Shown piece after piece: positions 1-6,333 of a DNA stretch of 8,822 bases (its first letter is position 1; the number at the start of each line of letters is the position of its first letter). The notes under the pieces were generated by a model. That model saw only the letters and a program-made list of their open reading frames with translations, searched no databases and was not told the DNA's origin. The stretch is from Akkermansiaceae bacterium (GTDB taxonomy: Bacteria > Verrucomicrobiota > Verrucomicrobiia > Verrucomicrobiales > Akkermansiaceae). The DNA is taken from NCBI GenBank assembly GCA_029288115.1, contig JARFPV010000563.1:1-8822 (forward strand). Reading direction: 5' to 3'. Position numbers and translations under genes: made by a program.

Positions 1-793
1 GTCCCGGCAACTGCACACTACCAATCTTTATCGTGCCTTCAGTGTCCTCTCCTAACAATGCATGGTCGTAGTCGAAACCATCCATATGGATGATGTCGAG
101 CTGCTTGGATGTCGATACAAGTCGGAACTTTGCGTTGGTTATTTTTAAGTGCACGGGAAGTGCCTGCGGTGAGTTTTTTTTCTCAGCGACGGGTGCTCTG
201 GGTGCAGGTTTAGTTGAAGGTTTTTTTTGTGGTGTAGGTGTATTCTCGGGTGTCGGTTTGTCAGGGTCAGCCGCCGGTGGTTGGGTAGCTGGTGGCTTGG
301 GTGTTTGCAACGATGATGTAGGCTTCTGGCCATTGAATCCTGCGCTCCGGGATGCGATCGCCGCCAACATTTCCACACTCACAGTGAGTTCAGGAGAATC
401 GATCTCAACGCTGTGTGGGCGAACTTGGCCACGTGCGAGCTGACGCCAATATGGACGGACGCGTATTTTTTGAACGGCCATGACCGGCTGATCCAACTGG
501 TCACGCAGCTCCTTGGGCTGGAGCATTCGGGTGTTATAGAGGCTGATGCCATTCCATGGCGACCACGACATGCTGCCGATTTCCCATTCCTGGCCGGTGC
601 GTTTTTTGAGCTCCGATTCTACGGCCCCTGTTCCCCAAGAGCTCCATAGCCAGAGGTTGGATATGCCGAACAGTATGATGGCGAGTGCACCACACCAACA
701 TAAGTAACGAAAAATACGACGCCTGACCGACGACCTTGGTCGAACGGCGTCTTTTTTCGAATCAGTGTCCGAGCTATCGGCCTCGCTGGCCAT
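1..793 (-). CDS. AsmA-like membrane-anchored periplasmic protein, C-terminus beyond the window
   Basis: The frame is open from the ATG at 793 to the left edge, giving 264 residues with no stop, so the gene is partial at its 3' end. The N-terminus is polar and basic (RRR at residues 24-26), followed by one hydrophobic segment at about 27-50, so it is probably a single-pass inner-membrane protein with a large periplasmic part. Residues 57-90 (ELKKRTGQEWEIGSMSWSPW and following) resemble the start of AsmA/TamB-type proteins, where a 'conversion to GxxVxIGxxxW' pattern follows the anchor. Residues about 162-206 form a proline-, threonine- and lysine-rich linker, after which beta-rich sequence resumes (ALPVHLKITNAKFRLVS). 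The AsmA family is linked to lipid transport and outer-membrane assembly. The start lies 3 bases after the stop of the upstream secreted protein, so the two are probably co-transcribed. The coding call is firm; the AsmA assignment is moderate and rests on pattern only. Confidence 0.82.
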   Translation of the reverse strand, partial: MASEADSSDTDSKKDAVRPRSSVRRRIFRYLCWCGALAIILFGISNLWLWSSWGTGAVESELKKRTGQEWEIGSMSWSPWNGISLYNTRMLQPKELRDQLDQPVMAVQKIRVRPYWRQLARGQVRPHSVEIDSPELTVSVEMLAAIASRSAGFNGQKPTSSLQTPKPPATQPPAADPDKPTPENTPTPQKKPSTKPAPRAPVAEKKNSPQALPVHLKITNAKFRLVSTSKQLDIIHMDGFDYDHALLGEDTEGTIKIGSVQLPG

Positions 794-796
794 TTT

Positions 797-1525
797 TTAC
801 TTCTTTTTTGGCGGTGTGAAACGAATCACCAAACTCTTGTCAGCGAGTTTCAGGCCGGAAGTGCTTTCCTGTAATCGGTAGATGAGCAGGCAGTGTTTAC
901 CATCTTTGTATTTTCCGAGTGCCATGTTTTCCTTGGTGGAAATGAACTCGGTTTTTTTCTCGTAGCGCCACTCGTGTCCGGTCCACTCACCGAGGATGCT
1001 ACGGGCCTCGGCATTAATGTCCTTAATGCGGCCAAGTTCGCCGTTGGGCGATTTGAAGGTGTCCTTCTTCGGATCGTAGCGGAGCAGCGAAACGGGCATG
1101 CCGACACCGCTGACGCGAATCATCCATTCGCCGGGTTTTGGTTCTTCGAGTCGCACGAGTACTTGTTGAACGACTTTAAATTCACGTTTGTCCCATTGTT
1201 TGAGGTAATCGGCATATTCCTCTTTGGTCAGTCCTAGTTTTTCGTGCCAGGGCAGAGGGATGCCGGGCTTTGCGGTTTTTGCATATTCCTTATGCCATTC
1301 TGGATCTGCCTTGGCAGCATCCTGCACCTTGAGAATGTATTTGTTGATTGCTTCGGGGGGCACAATCGCACCAACATCACCAGGAACGGCCGTATCTTTG
1401 GTTAGGAACTTTGCGAGTAGCTCAGGGGTTTTTTCGGCGGCCGTGGCGAGTAGGCACGATGAAAGCATACCGGCACAGATTGCTAGCGTGCGGACGAGAA
1501 GGACGATTGAGATTGGACGGGACAT
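797..1525 (-). CDS. secreted protein of unknown function
   Basis: This encodes 242 residues of no family I recognise. The N-terminus is an export signal: arginines at residues 3 and 12, a hydrophobic core to about residue 27 and a likely signal peptidase I site near ATAA/EK (about 30). A lipobox-like LSSC at residues 21-24 means a lipoprotein is also possible. The mature part is soluble, rich in lysine, glutamate and tryptophan, with a helical first half (about 35-115) and a second half that alternates beta-like stretches (VQQVLVRLEEPKPGEWMIRV, then HCLLIYRLQE and KSLVIRF). It ends in PPKKK. The ATG at 1525 is the only start that keeps the signal peptide; I see no clear ribosome binding site. 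The following AsmA-like gene begins 3 bases after the stop, suggesting a shared envelope role. The 127-base spacer upstream holds a weak possible promoter (TTGACG at 1619-1614 and TGTCTA at 1594-1589, minus strand, 19-base spacing), not strong enough to call. Confidence 0.85.
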   Translation of the reverse strand: MSRPISIVLLVRTLAICAGMLSSCLLATAAEKTPELLAKFLTKDTAVPGDVGAIVPPEAINKYILKVQDAAKADPEWHKEYAKTAKPGIPLPWHEKLGLTKEEYADYLKQWDKREFKVVQQVLVRLEEPKPGEWMIRVSGVGMPVSLLRYDPKKDTFKSPNGELGRIKDINAEARSILGEWTGHEWRYEKKTEFISTKENMALGKYKDGKHCLLIYRLQESTSGLKLADKSLVIRFTPPKKK

Positions 1526-1637
1526 ATCTGGAACAGATGGAAACAGGGTGAAAAGCGCGTGGTTGTTGGGAAAGTGCTAAGCGGAGACTAGACAGCGAGT
1601 TCACAAGTGCAAGCGTCAATCTGAGGGCACGCTGTCT

Positions 1638-1674
1638 GAAAAATTAGTAGCCCTACGGCTGAGATGAATTTTTC
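1638..1674 (-). terminator. possible terminator-like inverted repeat at the 3' end of the small membrane protein gene
   Basis: GAAAAATT (1638-1645) and AATTTTTC (1667-1674) are perfect inverted arms around a 21-base loop, and the loop contains a small AGCC-CTAC-GGCT hairpin at 1649-1660. The element overlaps the last codons and stop (1653-1655) of the membrane protein gene. Read on the minus strand, the GC hairpin is followed by ACT and then AATTTTTC, roughly like a weak intrinsic terminator. The outer stem is almost all A-T and the GC stem is only 4 pairs, so this could be chance. Confidence 0.3.
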
Positions 1675-2075
1675 CTACCTGCTGCGAATGCGCGCAGCGC
1701 CATGCCGGCACCAGCAGCTACCATGACCAGAATCATCAGCAAATGCGTGGTTTTCATATCGAGAACGAAACGAATTCTGCTCAGAATTTCAATGGTGATC
1801 ACCGCCAGGCCAAGCCCAGCGAGCCACCACGCCCATTTCTTCCCTGCATCAAAAAATAACACACCTACACCTATCAAAAACGGCACGAACACAATCCCCA
1901 TGGATGTCGTTTCCATGCCTTGTCTGCCACGTCCGATCATGCCCGACATCCAACCGTATTGACCGGAGTGAACGCGGACCGAATCAAGAAAAAGATACAT
2001 TCCAAGTGCCATCAGCACCAGCCCGCCTCCCATGAGAAATGAGCCCGATCCGCCTTCCGTTCCTCCAGGTTTCAT
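1653..2075 (-). CDS. small four-helix membrane protein, conserved type of unknown function
   Basis: From the ATG at 2075 this encodes 140 residues. A TTG at 2111 in the same frame would add 12 residues (MEFNQSSSTLAV); neither start has a clear Shine-Dalgarno, so ATG is preferred and the true start is uncertain. After a short glycine-rich head there are four hydrophobic segments, at about 13-31, 59-76, 81-99 and 109-130. Between the first two lies a loop with DSVRVHSGQYGW and a glycine/arginine-rich stretch. The pattern (glycine-rich helix, V-x-S/G-G-x-x-GW loop, IPFLIGVGxLFFD second helix, GGLGLxxRxx-like end) resembles a family of small membrane proteins that I recall from several bacterial phyla without assigned function. 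It lies downstream of the FtsB-like gene, in the same direction, with a 63-base gap (27 if TTG is used), so co-transcription is likely. Confidence 0.8.
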   Translation of the reverse strand: MKPGGTEGGSGSFLMGGGLVLMALGMYLFLDSVRVHSGQYGWMSGMIGRGRQGMETTSMGIVFVPFLIGVGVLFFDAGKKWAWWLAGLGLAVITIEILSRIRFVLDMKTTHLLMILVMVAAGAGMALRAFAAGRKNSSQP

Positions 2076-2138
2076 AACAGCCAGTGTAGAGGATGATTGG
2101 TTGAATTCCAAGCAGGGAAATAGATCTCTGTCTGAGCA

Positions 2139-2498
2139 CTATCGTTTGATACGGAAAACATGCTCGCCCGGCTTGTAGTAATTCAGTCGGTCTCGCGCGA
2201 TGATTTCCAGATACGCGGGGTCTGTCTCGATGGCATTGAGCTCACGCTCCTTGGCGTCTTTGCGCTCGATGACGGATATCTCACGTTGCTCGACATCAGC
2301 CAGGTCTGCACGTTTTGCCTGGAGCTCGCGATAGGGTTTGAGAGCGGCGGCTAAAAATGCAGCGCAGGCGGTCAGCATAAGTCCACAAAACGCAAGCCGA
2401 ACTCCGGCATTCATTCTCTGAGTGCGAGCGCGCACACGGCTGAACTCCCTTCCTTGGGATTTCTTTCTACGCTGGGTTTTGTTGCGCGATCTTGCCAT
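2139..2498 (-). CDS. FtsB/DivIC-type septum formation initiator protein
   Basis: This encodes 119 residues with the layout of the septum formation initiator family (FtsB in proteobacteria, DivIC in Gram-positives), a bitopic divisome protein that pairs with FtsL and FtsQ/DivIB at the division site. It has a cytoplasmic N-terminal tail, one transmembrane helix at about 34-54, a charged heptad-like coiled coil at about 55-92 (YRELQAKRADLADVEQRE and beyond), and a C-terminal motif IIARDRLNYYKPGEHVF at about 99-115. That motif matches the family signature A-R-x-x-L-x-x-x-K-P-G-E. The N-terminal tail is long (about 30 residues) and very basic (MARSRNKTQRRKKSQGRE), unlike the few-residue tail of E. 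coli FtsB. The ATG at 2498 starts in frame directly before that tail, without an obvious ribosome binding site. Neighbours are two small membrane proteins; enolase, a common neighbour of ftsB in proteobacteria, is not present. The symbol is left blank because FtsB and DivIC cannot be told apart here. Confidence 0.88.
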   Translation of the reverse strand: MARSRNKTQRRKKSQGREFSRVRARTQRMNAGVRLAFCGLMLTACAAFLAAALKPYRELQAKRADLADVEQREISVIERKDAKERELNAIETDPAYLEIIARDRLNYYKPGEHVFRIKR

Positions 2499-2547
2499 GA
2501 TGAATTGCTGGCGTGTATGCTAGGGCAATAGTTAAGAAATCTAAAGT

Positions 2548-2572
2548 AAAAAATCCACAGCCCTGATTGGGC
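2548..2572 (-). terminator. possible intrinsic terminator after the Pro-rich membrane protein gene
   Basis: On the minus strand, GCCC-AATCA-GGGC (2572-2560) forms a short GC-only hairpin, followed after TGTGGA by a run of six T (2553-2548). It lies 8 bases past the stop of the membrane protein gene and before the FtsB-like gene. The stem is only four strong pairs and the T run begins six bases after it, so termination would be partial at best. Confidence 0.35.
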
Positions 2573-2579
2573 GACGAAT

Positions 2580-3065
2580 CTAAGCGGAATCTTGGTCGAA
2601 GCTTGCCGCTACTTGTGGTCGGCTGAGCACGATGAAGGTAAACACGCCGAGTACGGTGCCGATGGGCATGCTCAGGCAATTGATTCCCGCAACGATCATA
2701 CAGAGCATGCGCGACCTGCGTTCGACGATGCGGCGCGCGACGATAAACTCGAGCACCGCAGATGTAAGGGTGATCAGGATGCAGAAAATGCCGATGCCAA
2801 GGAACATGCCGCCCATGGCTTGTAAGGCTTCGGTATCATGGCGCGAGCCTCCTGAAGGAGTGAAGTTACCTGACATCATCATGCCGCCCATCATGACGTA
2901 GATGGCGCCAAACAGCGTGGCAATGACCGAGAGCCCTGCCATGACATAGTAGCAAATGGAGAGCGTTTTAAGATGCCCTTGGTCTTGGTCAAAAACGCTG
3001 ACTTCCTGAGGGGGCAGTCCCGCAGGTGGTTGTGGTGGTATCGGTGGTTGATTCACGGCAGTCAT
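2580..3065 (-). CDS. small multi-pass membrane protein with Pro-rich N-terminus, conserved family of unknown function
   Basis: This encodes 161 residues. The first 20 are proline-rich and cytoplasmic-like (NQPPIPPQPPAGLPPQ). Next comes DQDQGHLKTLSICYYVMAGL (about 26-45), the entry to the first hydrophobic segment (37-64). A second segment covers about 84-112, then a basic loop (ARRIVERRSR), then a helical hairpin (118-147) with MIVAGINCLSMPIGTVLGVF. The pattern 'D-x-x-HLxxLSIxxYVxAGL ... AGIxCLxxPxGTVLGVFTxIVLxRPxV' is one I recognise from uncharacterised 4-helix membrane proteins in Gammaproteobacteria, Planctomycetes and Verrucomicrobia. The ATG at 3065 is preceded by GCAGGTTAGT, a modest AGG-type ribosome binding site. 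It is the first gene of the leftward run and is divergent from the sulfatase. Function is unknown. Confidence 0.87.
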   Translation of the reverse strand: MTAVNQPPIPPQPPAGLPPQEVSVFDQDQGHLKTLSICYYVMAGLSVIATLFGAIYVMMGGMMMSGNFTPSGGSRHDTEALQAMGGMFLGIGIFCILITLTSAVLEFIVARRIVERRSRMLCMIVAGINCLSMPIGTVLGVFTFIVLSRPQVAASFDQDSA

Positions 3066-3185
3066 ACTAACCTGCCATAAAATTGAGAGAAAGCCACAAA
3101 ATGCCGAGCTGAGAATTGTAAATGATCGGTGCTTACCTTTGTTCTTGTGATCGTGCAGCGGGAATCTTAGCTTGCCGAGGAAACC
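3066..3185. promoter_or_regulatory. divergent intergenic region between membrane protein gene and sulfatase gene
   Basis: These 120 bases separate two genes read in opposite directions, so promoters for both should lie here. The stretch is A/T-richer than its surroundings around 3078-3125. I do not see a convincing -35/-10 pair on either strand, nor a clear operator palindrome, so the call rests on gene orientation. Confidence 0.45.
3177..3183 (+). promoter_or_regulatory. Shine-Dalgarno site of the sulfatase gene
   Basis: GAGGAAA ends two bases before the ATG at 3186, with the GAGG core 5 bases upstream. It is the clearest ribosome binding site in the window and fixes the sulfatase start; most other genes here lack a recognisable one. 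Confidence 0.75.
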
Positions 3186-4778
3186 ATGAAATCATCACTC
3201 TGCTTATTTTTCCTCCTCCTTCATGTTGCTGTTAACCATCTATGTGCGGAGCGACCTAACATGGTGGTGATCATGGTCGATGATCTGGGGTATGCGGACC
3301 TTGGATGTTATGGTGGTGAGATTGAGACGCCGCATCTGGACAAGTTGGCGGCGAATGGGCTGCGGTTCTCGCAGTTTTACAACACGGCGAAGTGTCATTC
3401 TTCTCGGGTGTCGTTGCTGACCGGTCAGTATTGTATTGCGGCGGGGGACACGGCGTTGAGTCATGCGGTGACGTCTGCCGAGGTGATGAAGCAGGCGGGG
3501 TATTTTACGGCGATGAGTGGCAAGTGGCATTTGAAGAAAGAGCCGACGGATTTTGGGTTCGACCGGTATTTTGGGCACTTGAGTGGGGCGTGTAATTTTT
3601 TTAAGGGGGACAGGACATTCCGGTTGAATGGTGAGCCGTGGCAGGTGCCGGAGAAGGGGTTTTACACCACGGTGGCGAAGATTGATTTTGCCTTGAAATT
3701 TATGAAGGAGGCGCGTGAGGCGTCGAAGCCATTTTATCTCTACGTGGCATTCAACGCACCGCATGCGCCGCTGCATGCACTCCCGGAGGACTATAAGAAG
3801 TATAAGGGTCGGTATGACATGGGCTGGGACAAAATGCGTGATGCGCGGATTGCCAAGTTGAAAAAAGAGGGGGTGATCCCGGCGGATTTAAAGGAGAGTC
3901 CGCGGCCACCGCACGTGCGTGCCTGGGACAAGCTGGTGCCGTGGCAGCGTGACTATGAGATCAACCGGATGCAGACGCTCGCGGCGATGATTGACCGGGT
4001 GGATCAGGAGGTGGGCCGGTTGGTCGAGGACCTTCGGAAAAATGGTGAGTTGAACAATACGATGATTTTGTTTGTCTCGGACAATGGTGCCTGTCCCTAC
4101 GACCGCAAGCCACCGTTGCTGAATGTGGAGCCGACCAATGGTCAGGTTGCCTTTGGGGATTCGACCGGTTGGGCGTGGGCGCGCAATGCACCGTTTCGTT
4201 TTTACAAGCAGAACCAGTTTGAGGGTGGCATCAGCACGCCTGGGATTTTGCACTGGCCGAAGGGGTTGAAAACGAAGCCGGGTGCTGTTGTGGATACGCC
4301 GGCGCATTTGATTGATGTGTTGCCAACGCTGGCGGATCTCGGTGGGGCGAAGATTCCGACGAAGCATGCTTCGCGGGAGCTGCGACCGGTTTCGGGTGTT
4401 TCACTCCGGCCGGTGCTGGAGGGGAGGGAGCTTGCGCGTAAGGAGCCGATCTACTTGCAGTTTTCCACCGATTTCGGATTGCGTGACGGCGATTGGAAAC
4501 TGGTGAGTTTCAAGGGTCAGAAGTGGGAGCTATACAACCTCGCCAAGGACCGCGCTGAGAATGTCAATCTTGCTGTGAAGCATCCTGAACGGGTGAAAGC
4601 GATGGTGGCGAAGTGGCGGCAGATGAGCCGGGAAGTGCTGCACTCGGAGAAACTCGCCAATGCGGAAATAAAGCCAGCGGAGAAGGTGAAATCGAATGGT
4701 CAGTGGACGAAGTTCAGCGACTCGGAGGAGCCTCCGAAGAAGCGAGCGGGCCAACGCAAGCGCAAGAAGAAACCTTAG
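3186..4778 (+). CDS. secreted sulfatase (arylsulfatase-type, S1 family)
   Basis: A 530-residue, full-length sulfatase that would hydrolyse sulfate esters, most likely on sulfated polysaccharides, outside the cytoplasm. A signal peptide covers residues 1-21 (hydrophobic core, cut after LCA). Family residues visible are D32-D33 in VDDLG for calcium binding; C70 in KCHSSRVSLLTG, the residue expected to become formylglycine; R74; K113 and H115 in GKWHLK; H193 in APHAP; D299-N300 in VSDNG; and K341 in FYKQNQFEGG. The C-terminal subdomain (about 420-485) has the usual GDWKLV and WELYNLAKDRAE strands. The active-site motif is C-H-S-S-R, whereas the PROSITE consensus has Pro (or Ala in some bacteria) two residues after Cys. 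Residues about 205-260 form an insertion rich in Lys, Arg and Trp, and the tail (residues 518-530) is very basic. Third codon positions are strongly G-rich. A good ribosome binding site precedes the ATG. The gene converges on, and overlaps by 4 bases, the next gene. Substrate cannot be deduced. Confidence 0.97.
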   Translation: MKSSLCLFFLLLHVAVNHLCAERPNMVVIMVDDLGYADLGCYGGEIETPHLDKLAANGLRFSQFYNTAKCHSSRVSLLTGQYCIAAGDTALSHAVTSAEVMKQAGYFTAMSGKWHLKKEPTDFGFDRYFGHLSGACNFFKGDRTFRLNGEPWQVPEKGFYTTVAKIDFALKFMKEAREASKPFYLYVAFNAPHAPLHALPEDYKKYKGRYDMGWDKMRDARIAKLKKEGVIPADLKESPRPPHVRAWDKLVPWQRDYEINRMQTLAAMIDRVDQEVGRLVEDLRKNGELNNTMILFVSDNGACPYDRKPPLLNVEPTNGQVAFGDSTGWAWARNAPFRFYKQNQFEGGISTPGILHWPKGLKTKPGAVVDTPAHLIDVLPTLADLGGAKIPTKHASRELRPVSGVSLRPVLEGRELARKEPIYLQFSTDFGLRDGDWKLVSFKGQKWELYNLAKDRAENVNLAVKHPERVKAMVAKWRQMSREVLHSEKLANAEIKPAEKVKSNGQWTKFSDSEEPPKKRAGQRKRKKKP

Positions 4779-6238
4779 TCGTTCAGCTCACTGTGGAAGT
4801 TCCAACCCTTCGCTAGGATGCGTGCCATCCTGGGGAAGAGAATCAGATGAAACGGGAAGGTGCTGTACCAGTAGAGCCTGCCGAAGACACCGCGGGGACG
4901 GAATGTTGCGGTTTGGATGAGTTGGTCGTTAGTGACCTCGAACGACAGCCACGCTTCGCCCGGTAGTTTCATCTCGGCGTAGAGGATGAGTCGGCCGTTT
5001 TCCTTGTCGGCTAGAATGACGCGCCAGAAATCGAGCGCGTCTCCAGGTTTGAGCTCGGAATGGCTACGTCTGCCGCGTCGCATGCCGGTACCGCCAATCA
5101 TCTTGTCGAACAGCCCTCGGAGCTTCCATGCCCAGAGCATGCTGGGCCAACCGTTCTTACCACCCAGTGACCAGATGGCATCGATGATTTTTGAGCGTGG
5201 AGCGGCGTGGGGTGGATGCTGCTGATCGGACAATACCCCGTGCTCGGGCACCTGAATCGACTGGATTTGGCGATGGCTGAGCTGGCCGCTGGAGAGGGCA
5301 CCGTACCAGGTTGATGGCACCCGGTTCTGGGCGATGAGGGAGAAGGCCTTTTCGATGGCCTGTTGGTATGAGAGTAGGTCGAGAGGAATAACCTCCTTGA
5401 TCGAATCCTCACGGCAAATGGTTTCCATGTGCAGGCTGCCAACCAGTGCCTTAGCGAGTTGGTAGTTGGTGGCGGTCACCATGCTGAGCCAGTAGGATGA
5501 GAGTCTGGGAGAGAAAACCGGCACAGTGAGGACGCAGCGGGACAAGCCTCGCTCGCGGGCGTAGCTGCGTAGCATCTCAAGGTAAGTCATTGGTTTCGGA
5601 CCCCCGATGTCGTAGCTTTTTCCGAGCGTTTCCGGCTTGTCGAGCAGGCCGATCAGATACTCCAATACGTTGCGCACGGCGATGGGTTGGCACTTGGTCA
5701 GCGCCCAGCGTGGAGTGATCATGACTGGAAGTTTCTCCACAAGGTCACGGATGATTTCGAACGATGCCGATCCAGAGCCCACAATGATAGATGCACGCAG
5801 TGTGGTGAGCGGTATCTGTGAAGCGGATAGGATCTCAAAAACGCGCTCGCGAGATTGAAGGTGCTTGGATAGTTCGTCCGACTCTGGAAGTAAGCCTGAT
5901 AGATAGATGATGCGCTTCGCATTGGCCGGCTCGATCCACTCAACAAAGTGGCGAGCACAGGTTGCCTCTCGCGATTCAAATCCATCACCCCCGCCCATGG
6001 AGTGGATCAGGTAGTATGCAGCATCCACATCGTCCGGGAAGCTGGGATAGGATTCGGGGTTATCGAGGAAATCGACTTCCAACAAGTGGAGCCGATCCTT
6101 CCCATACAGGCTGCGGATATCGGCCGGTATGCGGTCGGCGTTCCTCACCACCGCGGTCACCCGGTGCCCGGAGCTGTTGAGTTCTGCTAGAAGTCGTAGT
6201 CCGATGTAGCCATTTGCGCCTGTGATGAGGATGTGCAT
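4775..6238 (-). CDS. SDR-family NAD(P)-binding protein with C-terminal DUF2867 (E. coli YbjT-like)
   Basis: This encodes 487 residues. The N-terminus is a Rossmann fold with the atypical-SDR dinucleotide motif TGANGYIG (6-13), followed by the acidic D56 after strand 3 (LLEVDFLD), YYLIHSMGGG (75-84), the strand IIYLSGLLP (110-118) and LRASIIVGSGSASFE (147-161). No canonical YxxxK catalytic pair is seen, as expected for the atypical SDR group. Residues about 340-480 form the DUF2867 region, with GGKNGW, LRGLFDKMIGGTGMRRGRR, ELKPGDALDFWRVI, EMKLPGEAWLSFEV and a hydrophobic end FPFHLILFPRMARILAKG. Length and order match E. coli YbjT (about 476 residues), a poorly characterised predicted nucleotide-binding, possibly membrane-associated protein. 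The ATG at 6238 directly precedes the typical first strand MHILITG; no clear Shine-Dalgarno. It sits 95 bases downstream of the SASA esterase, in the same direction. The reaction is unknown. Confidence 0.94.
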   Translation of the reverse strand: MHILITGANGYIGLRLLAELNSSGHRVTAVVRNADRIPADIRSLYGKDRLHLLEVDFLDNPESYPSFPDDVDAAYYLIHSMGGGDGFESREATCARHFVEWIEPANAKRIIYLSGLLPESDELSKHLQSRERVFEILSASQIPLTTLRASIIVGSGSASFEIIRDLVEKLPVMITPRWALTKCQPIAVRNVLEYLIGLLDKPETLGKSYDIGGPKPMTYLEMLRSYARERGLSRCVLTVPVFSPRLSSYWLSMVTATNYQLAKALVGSLHMETICREDSIKEVIPLDLLSYQQAIEKAFSLIAQNRVPSTWYGALSSGQLSHRQIQSIQVPEHGVLSDQQHPPHAAPRSKIIDAIWSLGGKNGWPSMLWAWKLRGLFDKMIGGTGMRRGRRSHSELKPGDALDFWRVILADKENGRLILYAEMKLPGEAWLSFEVTNDQLIQTATFRPRGVFGRLYWYSTFPFHLILFPRMARILAKGWNFHSELND

Positions 6239-6333
6239 GGGTAACTAGCCAATATGCAGCATCCTGGTGGTGCGTAAAATGGTAATCGTTGATAGGGGGG
6301 TGAGCGGTGGATGGTTCGGGCTGTGGGTGGAGC

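Noticed and set aside
90..443. Plus-strand ORF of 117 codons near the left edge
   Set aside because: It is the antisense of the Pro-rich linker of the AsmA-like gene (giving Gly/Val-rich sequence). The minus frame is open over the full 793 bases with a sensible start, so it wins.
797..1525. Secreted protein as a definite lipoprotein
   Set aside because: LSSC fits a lipobox, but the hydrophobic stretch continues past Cys to ATAA, which fits signal peptidase I equally well. Left open.
3240..3776. Minus-strand ORF of 178 codons opposite the sulfatase
   Set aside because: Shadow of the sulfatase coding frame; Arg/Leu/His-rich composition typical of antisense reading, no domain.
3888..4367. Minus-strand ORF of 159 codons opposite the sulfatase
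   Set aside because: Same reason: antisense shadow, Arg/Pro-rich, with no credible start signal.
6239..6333. Possible small RNA, tRNA or terminator between the esterase and the YbjT-like gene
   Set aside because: No cloverleaf, no GC hairpin with T run and no conserved RNA motif seen in these 95 bases.
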